18,628 nt of DNA from assembly GCA_031293105.1 (NCBI GenBank), contig JAUMSA010000002.1:1-18628 (forward strand), read 5' to 3'. This stretch comes from Butyricicoccus sp. (lineage in GTDB: Bacteria > Bacillota > Clostridia > Oscillospirales > Butyricicoccaceae). The notes beneath the pieces were generated by a model. That model was given only the letters and a program-made list of their open reading frames with translations, was not told the origin of the DNA and searched no databases. The stretch's first letter is position 1, and the number at the start of each line of letters is the position of its first letter. The translations under genes and the position numbers were made by a program. Positions 1-6,903 of this stretch are shown piece after piece.

Positions 1-58
1 GTAGTATACTGAACATAAGAGGTAGAATGATTTTTTTCAAATAAGGAAGTGATTTTTT

Positions 59-838
59 ATGGCAGCGATCATCGCGATCACCAACCAAAAGGGCGGCGTG
101 GGCAAAACGACAACTGCCGCTGCCTTGATCGCCTCGCTTGCGGAGCGTGGAAAAAAGGTTCTTGGTGTCGATTTGGACCCCCAAGGCAATCTTGGCTTTA
201 GTTTGGGTGTAGATATTGAAAACAGTCATACGATCTATGAAGTATTCAAAAAACAGATCTCCATTGAGCAAGCGCTTTGCCCCATGGCATATGGTGATTT
301 GTTAGCCTCCAACATCCTGCTTTCCGGTGTGGAGCTGGAATTTAACCGTGCCGGACGCGAGTATATGCTCAAAACCGAGCTCACGTCCATCCTGGATCGC
401 TATGATTTTGTCATCGTCGATACGCCGCCGGCACTCAACTTATTGACTGTGAATGCCTATGTTGCATCGGACAAGCTTATCATCCCGATGGCGCCGGAAA
501 TCCTGAGCCTTTTGGGTGTCACGCAAATTAAAGAAACCATTGAAACCGTGCGGCAATATTACAACCCGCGCCTGGAGGTTATTGGCATCCTGCTCAATAA
601 ATTTAACGCCCGCCTGAATTTGAACCGGGATGTGTTGGAGCTCTCCCAACAGATCGCGCAGCAACTGGGCACCCAGGTCTTTGAAACGAAAATTCGGCAA
701 AGCGTCTTGGTTGCGGAAGCCCCGGCGCACGGCCAAAGCGTGGTGACCTATGCGCCAAACTGCAAGCCGGCGCAGGATTTTTCCGCACTTGTTGACGAAA
801 TCTTGCGTCTTGACCCAACAAGCACCGTGGGAGGATAA
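59..838 (+). CDS. ParA/Soj-family ATPase, orphan (no ParB neighbour)
   Basis: This 259-residue protein is a deviant-Walker-A ATPase of the ParA/MinD superfamily. Such enzymes dimerise with ATP, bind nucleoid DNA or membrane, and position a cargo. Residues 11-18 read KGGVGKTT, with the signature Lys11 and Lys16. The switch I region is DLDPQGN at about 38-44, and Walker B is VIVDTPP with Asp121. Length and motifs match ParA/Soj rather than FlhG, and no MinD-type C-terminal amphipathic helix is evident. The start at 59 is preceded by AAGGAAG at 43-49. The next gene begins 3 nt after the stop, so the two are almost certainly co-transcribed. That gene is not a ParB but a linker protein with a ComFB-like domain, so the cargo is probably not chromosomal parS. 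The family call is firm; the cargo is inferred. Confidence 0.93.
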   Translation: MAAIIAITNQKGGVGKTTTAAALIASLAERGKKVLGVDLDPQGNLGFSLGVDIENSHTIYEVFKKQISIEQALCPMAYGDLLASNILLSGVELEFNRAGREYMLKTELTSILDRYDFVIVDTPPALNLLTVNAYVASDKLIIPMAPEILSLLGVTQIKETIETVRQYYNPRLEVIGILLNKFNARLNLNRDVLELSQQIAQQLGTQVFETKIRQSVLVAEAPAHGQSVVTYAPNCKPAQDFSALVDEILRLDPTSTVGG

Positions 839-841
839 GCA

Positions 842-1948
842 ATGCCATCAAAACGAAGCAATAAAACAGCCCGTGTCTTGAACCTGATTGCAGGCTCTCA
901 TCAGCCGGAAGCCACCGAGTCGCCCGAAGCGCAGGATGTCCCCGCTGAGGCTCCTGCCGCACCGGTGGAGGAAGTAGTTGCTCCCCCCGAGGAAAAACCG
1001 GCCCGCAAGTCCTCTTCCCGCACGCGATCGACTGCCAAAAAGGCCAAGCAGCCCGCTCAATCGCCTCCGGTCGAGGAAACTATCCCCGAACAAGCTCCAG
1101 CCGCGGCCGAACCCGTTCCGGCCCCATCCGCGACATTGCCGCCTGCGCCGCAGCCGATTGTTCCGATTGTGCAGACTGTTCGTGAAAAAGAGCAAGCACT
1201 TGCCGAAGATATTCGTGCCGGCTTACTGCAAGCCTTATCAGAATCCGAAGACCTTGTAGACTTTTCAGAACCATCAGCTGCCCCGTCGGATACTCCCGCC
1301 CCCGAGCCTGCGGAATCGGCCACTGCCCCGGCTGCGGAAGCATCCATCGAACCAATCCTGCCCGAAGAGCCTGCCCCTGCACCGGAAACGGTTCCCACCC
1401 CTTCTGTACCGGAGGATGTGGCGTCCGAACCGGAGGAAAAGTCCCCCGAAGAAGCGCCGTCGGATGACGCAGCGGCTTCGGCAGTTTCGGCAGCGGATAC
1501 TGCGCTTGCACAAAAGATTGCAGCCGAGCTTTCCGCCCAGGAAGACAACCAAACGCCTGTATCTTCGGCTCCTGTGCTGGAAGCGGTATCCGAATCCTCC
1601 CTCCCTCCCGAGCCGAAAGTCTCCGCTCCTTCCGAAGTCCTGGATGCAGCCGAAAAACCTTCGGCCGGCCAAGATGTTTCCTATTGGAATGTTTTACAGA
1701 CCTTGGTAGAAGAGAATGCGGCCTACTACACCAAACATATGCTGCAATGCACTTGCCCGCGATGCATCGCCGATATGAAGGCATTGGCGCTCACCAATCT
1801 GCCTTCCAAATATGTTGTATTGAGCCAAGCGCAAAAAAATGCGTATATGAGTGTTTTTGGCGCCCGCTATGCCAATGAGATTGCCGTTCAAATGGTGCGC
1901 GCCTGTGTGATCGTCAACGACCATCCCCATCATGGCGACGCGCTGTAA
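842..1948 (+). CDS. Long acidic Pro/Ala-rich linker protein with C-terminal ComFB-like domain
   Basis: This protein has 368 residues in three parts. Residues 1-18 are basic and end in ARVLNLIAG. Residues about 20-275 are a low-complexity Pro/Ala/Glu/Ser stretch, probably disordered, with two short helix-like motifs: ALAEDIRAGLL at 119-129 and ALAQKIAAELS at 221-231. Residues about 280-368 resemble the ComFB late-competence family, with Cys303, Cys305 and Cys308 in QCTCPRC followed by DMKALALTNLPSKYVV. As I recall, ComFB proteins have been proposed as zinc-containing cyclic-dinucleotide receptors, and in Bacillus comFB lies near flgM. The start at 842 follows GGGAGGATAAGCA, a strong ribosome site overlapping the end of the ParA gene. 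The pairing suggests a ParA partner, with the basic N-terminus as a candidate ATPase-stimulating peptide. That role is inferred; the C-terminal family match is fairly firm. Confidence 0.85.
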   Translation: MPSKRSNKTARVLNLIAGSHQPEATESPEAQDVPAEAPAAPVEEVVAPPEEKPARKSSSRTRSTAKKAKQPAQSPPVEETIPEQAPAAAEPVPAPSATLPPAPQPIVPIVQTVREKEQALAEDIRAGLLQALSESEDLVDFSEPSAAPSDTPAPEPAESATAPAAEASIEPILPEEPAPAPETVPTPSVPEDVASEPEEKSPEEAPSDDAAASAVSAADTALAQKIAAELSAQEDNQTPVSSAPVLEAVSESSLPPEPKVSAPSEVLDAAEKPSAGQDVSYWNVLQTLVEENAAYYTKHMLQCTCPRCIADMKALALTNLPSKYVVLSQAQKNAYMSVFGARYANEIAVQMVRACVIVNDHPHHGDAL

Positions 1949-1957
1949 GTCAAATAA

Positions 1958-2001
1958 AAAGGGTCTTTCCTTCTGGTATCCACCAAAAGGAAAGACCCTT
2001 T
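1958..2001. terminator. Bidirectional intrinsic terminator between convergent genes
   Basis: A perfect 15-bp inverted repeat has arms at 1958-1972 and 1987-2001. After one mismatch, a further 4 bp (TGGT/ACCA) closes on a 4-nt ATCC loop. It lies just after the stop of the ComFB-like gene and touches the end of csrA. On the minus strand the stem runs into TTTTATTT, a good U-tract for ending the flagellar operon. On the plus strand the following TCCCATTATTTT is weaker but usable. Confidence 0.9.
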
Positions 2002-2005
2002 CCCA

Positions 2006-2251
2006 TTATTTTGAGCCATCTCGTTTTTGTCCGGCTTGCAGCAGACGCAACAACTCCATCGGAGAGTCTTTTTCCTCTGCGGCCGAACAATTTTCCCGAC
2101 GTGCTTCTACCAATTCTGTACGCAATACAGACACATGGCGCGGTGCATCGACGGACAAACGCACGCGCCCTTGGCCAATTTCCTGCACCGTGATTGTAAC
2201 ATCATCGCCGATCATAAAGGACTGACCTTCTTTGCGTTGCAAAATCAGCAC
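2006..2251 (-). CDS. csrA: Carbon storage regulator / translational repressor CsrA
   Basis: CsrA is a small homodimeric RNA-binding protein that blocks translation by binding GGA motifs. In Bacillus it represses flagellin mRNA. The 81-residue product has the family's strands and key residues: MLILQRKEGQSFMIGDDV at the N-terminus and VSVLRTEL, carrying the conserved RNA-contacting Arg near position 44. A charged C-terminal tail makes it a little longer than the usual 60-75 residues. The start codon is GTG at 2251, with GGGGGAAGGA just upstream. It overlaps the end of fliW by 7 nt, so translation is probably coupled and the two antagonists are made together. It is the last gene of the minus-strand operon and is followed at once by a strong terminator. 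Confidence 0.96.
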   Translation of the reverse strand: MLILQRKEGQSFMIGDDVTITVQEIGQGRVRLSVDAPRHVSVLRTELVEARRENCSAAEEKDSPMELLRLLQAGQKRDGSK

Positions 2252-2694
2252 AGTCCTTCCCCCTTTCCCTGTTCCAAGGAGGAAAGTGGACAGCGCATCG
2301 TATATTGATCTAAGATCACCTGACGCGCTTGCCGTGTTTGGTCATTGATGACAATAGGGCAACGCAAATTGACCATGCTTTTGGATACCGGCTTTTCCAC
2401 CCGGCAAAGCACATAATAACACAAATCTTCACTTTGCGCCACCTGTAACGTATCCAATTCCTTCTGCGGCAATAGCGGACGGTAATCGGGCATCAACATA
2501 AAGGGATTGAGCAGCGTAAACGCCAAATAAGGATTGGTTACGCTTTGCAGACACAACAAAAAGTCTTCCTCTTCGGAGAAGGGCAGCAAAACAAACTCCT
2601 TTTCCTCTTCAAACCCAAACAGGCCTTCGGTAAAATGAAGTGTTGTAGTGTCATCAATCGACAATTCCCCAAAATATTTGGTCTGTATTTTCAT
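2245..2694 (-). CDS. fliW: Flagellar assembly factor FliW (CsrA antagonist)
   Basis: FliW binds flagellin or CsrA. When flagellin is exported, freed FliW sequesters CsrA and relieves repression of flagellin translation. The 149-residue product has the typical family pattern: TKYFGELSI at the start, LHFTEGLFGFEEEKEFVLL at about 19-37, a LCLQSV segment near 48, and a C-terminal RCPIVINDQTRQARQVIL with the strand-turn-strand typical of FliW. Length is normal. The ATG at 2694 has AAGGAGTAAGT upstream. It lies between the DUF6470 gene (12-nt gap) and csrA (7-nt overlap), the same order as in Bacillus. No flagellin gene follows csrA here, so the flagellin partner must lie elsewhere. Confidence 0.96.
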   Translation of the reverse strand: MKIQTKYFGELSIDDTTTLHFTEGLFGFEEEKEFVLLPFSEEEDFLLCLQSVTNPYLAFTLLNPFMLMPDYRPLLPQKELDTLQVAQSEDLCYYVLCRVEKPVSKSMVNLRCPIVINDQTRQARQVILDQYTMRCPLSSLEQGKGEGLC

Positions 2695-2706
2695 ACTTAC
2701 TCCTTG

Positions 2707-3309
2707 TTATGCTTTTACATCGACCGGTTCATAACCGGGCTCCGAAGACGGCGGCACATAAACCGGTCCGCCCACATATTTAATGATAACATCGGGTTGC
2801 TGCGTGACGGTAAACTCGATATTGCCCGGCGTAAACTCGACCTGGCTGCCGTTCATGCGCCAATCAAAGTTCAGCTTATCCATTTGGTAACGAATATTGA
2901 GCTCCCCTTCGTCCCATGTGATATCCGGTCCTGTGGAGGGCAGCCATTTCATGGCAAAGTCGGTATTCACCTGCTGAGACTCCATCGCAAATCGCGAAAT
3001 CATCTCTTCCCCAATTTTTGCTTTTAACAAAAGATCGCCTCGTCTTGCATAGGTAGCTGTCGTTTCATATACCTTCTGCTGTCCCTTCTGCGCCGCCTGT
3101 TCAATGCTACGCATTGCCGTCGGCGTTACCGAATTGCGCGCTTCAAAGGTATCGATGTTCAGCTTAATCGGTTTGCTCTTAATCTTGAGTCCCCCAGGAT
3201 CCCGCGAGATTTCCAAGTCAACCGTGGAACGTTTATATTCCAGTTTCGCATGATTGACCTTCATCTCTAGTTCAATTGGAACCGTTTTAATTTCTATTAG
3301 CCGCTCCAT
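2707..3309 (-). CDS. DUF6470 (YviE-like) flagellar-cluster protein
   Basis: This is a 200-residue protein of unknown biochemical role. It resembles Bacillus YviE in position and in its repeated beta-rich N-terminus (IEIKTVPIELEMKV, then AKLEYKRSTVDLEI, then LKIKSKPIKLNI). An alpha-helical middle follows (about 65-110), then a second beta-rich half with WDEGELNIRYQMDKLNFDW. The C-terminus ends in a Pro-rich tail. I see no signal peptide or membrane segment, so it is probably cytoplasmic. The ATG at 3309 is preceded by TAAGGAGTGAG. It sits between flgL and fliW, exactly where Firmicutes place this family, suggesting a role in late flagellar assembly. That role is inferred only from conserved neighbourhood. 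Confidence 0.85.
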   Translation of the reverse strand: MERLIEIKTVPIELEMKVNHAKLEYKRSTVDLEISRDPGGLKIKSKPIKLNIDTFEARNSVTPTAMRSIEQAAQKGQQKVYETTATYARRGDLLLKAKIGEEMISRFAMESQQVNTDFAMKWLPSTGPDITWDEGELNIRYQMDKLNFDWRMNGSQVEFTPGNIEFTVTQQPDVIIKYVGGPVYVPPSSEPGYEPVDVKA

Positions 3310-3386
3310 ACAGCACTCACTCCTTAAGTATTCACAGCAGCGTACCCTCTATCATTGCAGCTTTTGCTGTAACCGATTTATTCAGA

Positions 3387-3405
3387 GCATGTTTCCCCGA
3401 CATGC
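3387..3405 (-). promoter_or_regulatory. Small hairpin with GGA in the loop, flgL to YviE-like spacer
   Basis: On the minus-strand RNA, GCAUGU pairs with ACAUGC in a perfect 6-bp stem around the loop CGGGGAA. It lies just after the flgL stop and about 80 nt before the next start. There is no U-tract, so it is not an obvious intrinsic terminator. A GGA in a hairpin loop is the typical CsrA target arrangement, and csrA is two genes downstream. A stabilising or processing hairpin is the alternative. The structure is certain; the function is speculative. Confidence 0.35.
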
Positions 3406-3420
3406 ACCGTTATTTTTTCA

Positions 3421-4446
3421 TTAACTCATATAATCCAGGAACGATTCAGACAGAATCTGATTGCCGACGCGCAAAGCTGCATTGTAACTATATTGCGCAT
3501 AAGCAAATGTGGTCAGCGCATCCGCCAAATCAACGCGATCCAACGATTCGTACTGCTCAACCAATGTATCCCCTGTAGTCGCCAAACGTTTATCGTTGGA
3601 TTTTAAGAATTCCGCACGGCTTTCCATTTCACTGTGATTGGTGATGTACTCGCTATACGAATCCTGCATCTTGCCAAAAAGTGCATCTGCCTCTTCCTTC
3701 ATTCCCGGAGACAGGTTGCCGTCGGAATCGGCCTGCGAATAGATCGAACCGAGCTTTGCAATAATGGAAATTACATTATTCGGCACGCCGTCTTCGTCCA
3801 CACCATATCCGGTTAAAGCGATGCCGGAAATCGAAGAATTAAAGGCCGTCGACGGGATGACCTGTTCGTTTTCATCGAGTTCGAAGCCCAGGCCAACATC
3901 CACATACATGGTTTCGCCTGCCATGTCTTTAAATTCTTTCAGCATATCCGGATCGGTTGTATCAACCGGTCTGTCTCGATAATATAGTGTGCCATCCTTC
4001 AGCGAAAATGGTGCATTGTCGCCATCGGCCCCAGCAAAAATAAATTTTTCACCATACTTGGCGTTCAAGGTCTGTACCATCGCCTCTGCCGTGCTGGTCA
4101 GCGTTTGTCCCAATGCCTTCAATCCGCCGCCAGACGGTGGATTACCCGCCTGCATTGCCTGCGACAAGGCATTGTTGTATTCATTGTCAAATTCCTGCAA
4201 ACTGCTTGCAGCAGCATCAAACTTACTAATCGCACTGCTGCTCGTTTCCTGCTGCGCCTGATTGCGTGCATATGCCGAATGAACCCGGTAGGACTGTGTT
4301 GCCAGCGACGGCGCATCCGAAAATGCATTGAACCGGCGGCCGTCCGTTAAAACGGTGTTCATGGACTGATATAAATTGCTTGTCGCACGCGCCAAATGGC
4401 CTCGATACGTACGCAGCGAACTGTTGGTTGTCACTCGCATTGCCAT
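3421..4446 (-). CDS. flgL: Flagellar hook-filament junction protein FlgL (HAP3)
   Basis: FlgL is the second junction protein between hook and filament, exported through the flagellar type III apparatus. The 341-residue product has the flagellin-like N-terminal coiled coil (MAMRVTTNSSLRTYRGHL and then a long helix through about residue 115). The variable middle contains KYGEKFIFAGADG, a typical FlgL segment. The C-terminal helix ends in YSYNAALRVGNQILSESFL, the D0 region needed for export and polymerisation. Length is within the family range. The ATG at 4446 has GGAGAG upstream; a second ATG at 4440 is possible. It lies 21 nt after flgK in the usual order flgN-flgK-flgL. Confidence 0.95.
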   Translation of the reverse strand: MAMRVTTNSSLRTYRGHLARATSNLYQSMNTVLTDGRRFNAFSDAPSLATQSYRVHSAYARNQAQQETSSSAISKFDAAASSLQEFDNEYNNALSQAMQAGNPPSGGGLKALGQTLTSTAEAMVQTLNAKYGEKFIFAGADGDNAPFSLKDGTLYYRDRPVDTTDPDMLKEFKDMAGETMYVDVGLGFELDENEQVIPSTAFNSSISGIALTGYGVDEDGVPNNVISIIAKLGSIYSQADSDGNLSPGMKEEADALFGKMQDSYSEYITNHSEMESRAEFLKSNDKRLATTGDTLVEQYESLDRVDLADALTTFAYAQYSYNAALRVGNQILSESFLDYMS

Positions 4447-4467
4447 AAGATCGATCTCTCCTTACTG

Positions 4468-6870
4468 TTAACGTCCAACAACGCCCATGCCATTGATTAC
4501 TTTATCCATTGCTTCGTCCAGCGTCGTCATCAGACGGCAAGCCGCGGCAAACGCCTTCTGATAAGTCATCAAGTTGATGCCTTCATCGTTCAGGTCAACG
4601 CCCGCTACCGAATCGCGGCTGTTGTTCAGCTCATCGGCCGAGGTTGCATAGGTATCATAAATCGTGGATGTTGTATTGTAATCCGAACCTAAGACCGCCT
4701 GCATGTTGGCATAACTACCTTCGATGGTACCTTTGTAGATCGGGTCGGTCGATACATTGGATTCAATTTTGCCTGCGGATATGGAAACATTGCCCTTTGG
4801 ATCGATAATTTCCAAACTTGTTACCACACTGCACAGAGAATCCCCATCCCCATCCGCAGAGATATCAAGATGCTTTCCTTGCTTTTGTACGCTAAACTCG
4901 GTATTTTTCTCAATGGCCGTGTATAGATTGTCCAAAGTTGAATCCGTACCTGTGCCCGCCTCAAAAGGAACTTCGATAGTATGCTGCTGATTCATACTGT
5001 CAATATATGTAATCTCAGCCTTCAAAGAATCCCCTTTGCTAGCCCCACCATAAGTGATCTCACCGGTTGCAAAGTTTGTGTCATTGCCACGTGCAACATC
5101 AAAGGCCGTATAAGTATGCTCTGCATTCAGGGAATTGAGGAATCGTCCCAAGTTATCATTCTGCGTGGTTTGATCCGGAGATGTTGTGATTGCAGCGACC
5201 ATCTGCGTTTTGCCACTCGTCCAATTTTTCGACAGCGCAATATTGCTTGCGGTAATCGTTGTCGACGGGTTTTCCGGATCAGCATCGCCCTCCGCAACGA
5301 ATAGATAACCTGCATTGGCGTTCGGGACTTTTTGCCCATTTTCATCGACACTTTGAAGTGGTGTACCATCCGGTCCCGTGGTATTGATGCGGTTCATCTC
5401 GGTTGCAAACTTATTCGCAAGCATATCCAGCGACTTCATGTAATAAGGAATGCCGCGTGTATCAACCGTACCATTTGCGTTTGCAGAAAATTCGCCTTCG
5501 CCCACCAGCATCTGTCGGGTGGATTCCAAGGCGCCATATCCGGAACCTTCTCCAATCAATCCTTGATGGGAGTCAATTGCCGAAGTATTATTCGTGCCAG
5601 AAAATGTGATTCCGCTGCCCGTTAAATCAATACCGGTAATCTCAGCAGCATTGGCACCTTTTCCTGTGGATGTCAAACTAAAATCATGAGCCGAGCCAGT
5701 TAAAGTAAACAAACCTTTAAGGTCTGGATCATTCTGTATAGCGTCTTTTAGAGCGTTTTGTAAACTTTTAGCTGTTTCAATGCGTGCGTTTTCAATGTCC
5801 TCTGCAGTTGCGTCAGGACCCGGAGCTGTAACCTCAAATGAAATTGTAGCTGTTTGGGATTTTCCGTTTTGGTCTGTATAGGAAATTTTAATTTGTGTCG
5901 AGCCATTCTTCGCATCCGACGCAAAATTTAATCCAGTAGCTTTGAAGACAGACTGGGAATCCGACAGCTGTGTTTTTCCATCCGGGCTCTTCAGTTCGCC
6001 AATGCTTAGCAGCAAGCGGTCATTATCAACATCATTTCCGTCTGCATCTTGAATCTTATCCGGCAGTGTGACCTCAGCTCGATAAATGCCGTCAATGAGC
6101 GTCTGTCCCGGCTTACCAGTTGCATTATCAACCACTTTGATGCTGAGCTTTTCAATTTCAAAGCCGGCGCCAACATCTTCCTTACCATACGTGACGTCAA
6201 TCTTCATGTACTGCGACAAATCGTCGATCAGCAGATTGCGCTGGTCACGCAATTCCAGCGCCGAATCGCCGTTGATATCCGCAATACGAATCTGCTCGGT
6301 GATCTTCTGAATGCTCTCCAAGGTTTCATTTAATCCCTTGATGTCCTCGTTATAAGAGTCCTTCACATTCTGATAAGCTTCTTCCAACTTACCGGCATTC
6401 AAATTCAGCAACCGGCAAAGTTCTTCTGCCGAAGAACGCACCAGCGTATCAAATTCCTGCTCATTGACATTGTTGTCCTGCATCAAATCCGATATGCGCT
6501 GATACAGTTCCTGAAACTGATCGGTCAGGCCGGATTTATTGACATCGTTGATAACGCTCTGAATCTGCTCCAAGGCGCTCAGCCGCGCATCAGTCGAACC
6601 GACGCTGGACATTTCCTTGCGGAAGCGAATGTCCAAATAGGGATTGCGCAGCTGCGAAACCCCGGATACCATAACGCCTTGGCCAACGGTAATGATATTA
6701 TTCGAGCGATAGATGCCCGAACCATTGGTCACAAAGCTGTATTGATCGAGTTGCTGACGGGTGTAACCCGTGGTATTGATATTGGAAATAGTCTGTCCTG
6801 TTACATTCAGTGCGAGCTGACTGGCGATCATGCCCATTCGCGCAACTGAAAATTCACCGAAAGTTGCCAT
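4468..6870 (-). CDS. flgK: Flagellar hook-associated protein FlgK (HAP1), enlarged
   Basis: FlgK forms the first junction zone on the hook tip. At 800 residues this is well above the common 450-650. The N-terminus is diagnostic: LNVTGQTISNINTTGYTRQ at about 22-40, then YLDIRFRKEM and a coiled coil to about 220. The C-terminus has the D0 signature NLMTYQKAFAAACRLMTTLDE. The extra length lies in the middle, where two segments at about 318-416 and 614-697 look like paralogous modules of one beta-alpha-beta fold. GC content falls over the first of these. The ATG at 6870 follows GAAGGAGGATCTGGG. FlgN, encoded just upstream, is its expected chaperone. Confidence 0.95.
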   Translation of the reverse strand: MATFGEFSVARMGMIASQLALNVTGQTISNINTTGYTRQQLDQYSFVTNGSGIYRSNNIITVGQGVMVSGVSQLRNPYLDIRFRKEMSSVGSTDARLSALEQIQSVINDVNKSGLTDQFQELYQRISDLMQDNNVNEQEFDTLVRSSAEELCRLLNLNAGKLEEAYQNVKDSYNEDIKGLNETLESIQKITEQIRIADINGDSALELRDQRNLLIDDLSQYMKIDVTYGKEDVGAGFEIEKLSIKVVDNATGKPGQTLIDGIYRAEVTLPDKIQDADGNDVDNDRLLLSIGELKSPDGKTQLSDSQSVFKATGLNFASDAKNGSTQIKISYTDQNGKSQTATISFEVTAPGPDATAEDIENARIETAKSLQNALKDAIQNDPDLKGLFTLTGSAHDFSLTSTGKGANAAEITGIDLTGSGITFSGTNNTSAIDSHQGLIGEGSGYGALESTRQMLVGEGEFSANANGTVDTRGIPYYMKSLDMLANKFATEMNRINTTGPDGTPLQSVDENGQKVPNANAGYLFVAEGDADPENPSTTITASNIALSKNWTSGKTQMVAAITTSPDQTTQNDNLGRFLNSLNAEHTYTAFDVARGNDTNFATGEITYGGASKGDSLKAEITYIDSMNQQHTIEVPFEAGTGTDSTLDNLYTAIEKNTEFSVQKQGKHLDISADGDGDSLCSVVTSLEIIDPKGNVSISAGKIESNVSTDPIYKGTIEGSYANMQAVLGSDYNTTSTIYDTYATSADELNNSRDSVAGVDLNDEGINLMTYQKAFAAACRLMTTLDEAMDKVINGMGVVGR
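4780..5031 (-). repeat. flgK: FlgK inserted module, copy B
   Basis: Residues about 614-697 of FlgK read as a strand (KAEITYID), a second strand (HTIEVPFEAG), a helix (LDNLYTAIEKN) and paired strands (FSVQKQGKHLDISADGDG). The same order and spacing occur in copy A at residues 318-416. The pattern resembles surface-exposed insertion domains of flagellar axial proteins. The similarity was judged by eye. Confidence 0.5.
5620..5920 (-). repeat. flgK: FlgK inserted module, copy A
   Basis: Residues about 318-416 of FlgK contain QIKISYTDQNGKSQ, then TATISFEV, an acidic loop, the helix SLQNALKDAIQND and the strands LFTLTGSAHDFSLTSTGKG. This parallels copy B. Hand counts over 5701-5940 give about 35-43% GC per 60 bases, against about 57% in the conserved part of flgK near 6541-6600. 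That is consistent with faster evolution or recombination of an exposed domain. Confidence 0.5.
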
Positions 6871-6903
6871 CCCAGATCCTCCTTCATTGATCCATGCGCG
6901 AGT

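Noticed and set aside
59..838. FlhG/YlxH identity for the ParA-like gene
   Set aside because: The motif set and length fit ParA/Soj. There is no adjacent flhF, and no C-terminal membrane-targeting helix typical of MinD/FlhG was evident.
1380..1500. Possible tandem DNA repeat in the Pro/Ala/Glu linker
   Set aside because: The amino-acid pattern is repetitive, but no exact nucleotide repeat unit or regular period was found by eye.
1057..1784. Ser/Ala/Gly-rich and Arg/Pro-rich minus-strand frames opposite the linker protein
   Set aside because: They are direct shadows of the GC-rich Pro/Ala/Glu linker codons and have no independent coding evidence.
3357..3370. Small CAGC-TTTT-GCTG hairpin upstream of the YviE-like gene
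   Set aside because: Only 4 bp of stem and no U-tract; too weak to call a terminator or regulatory element.
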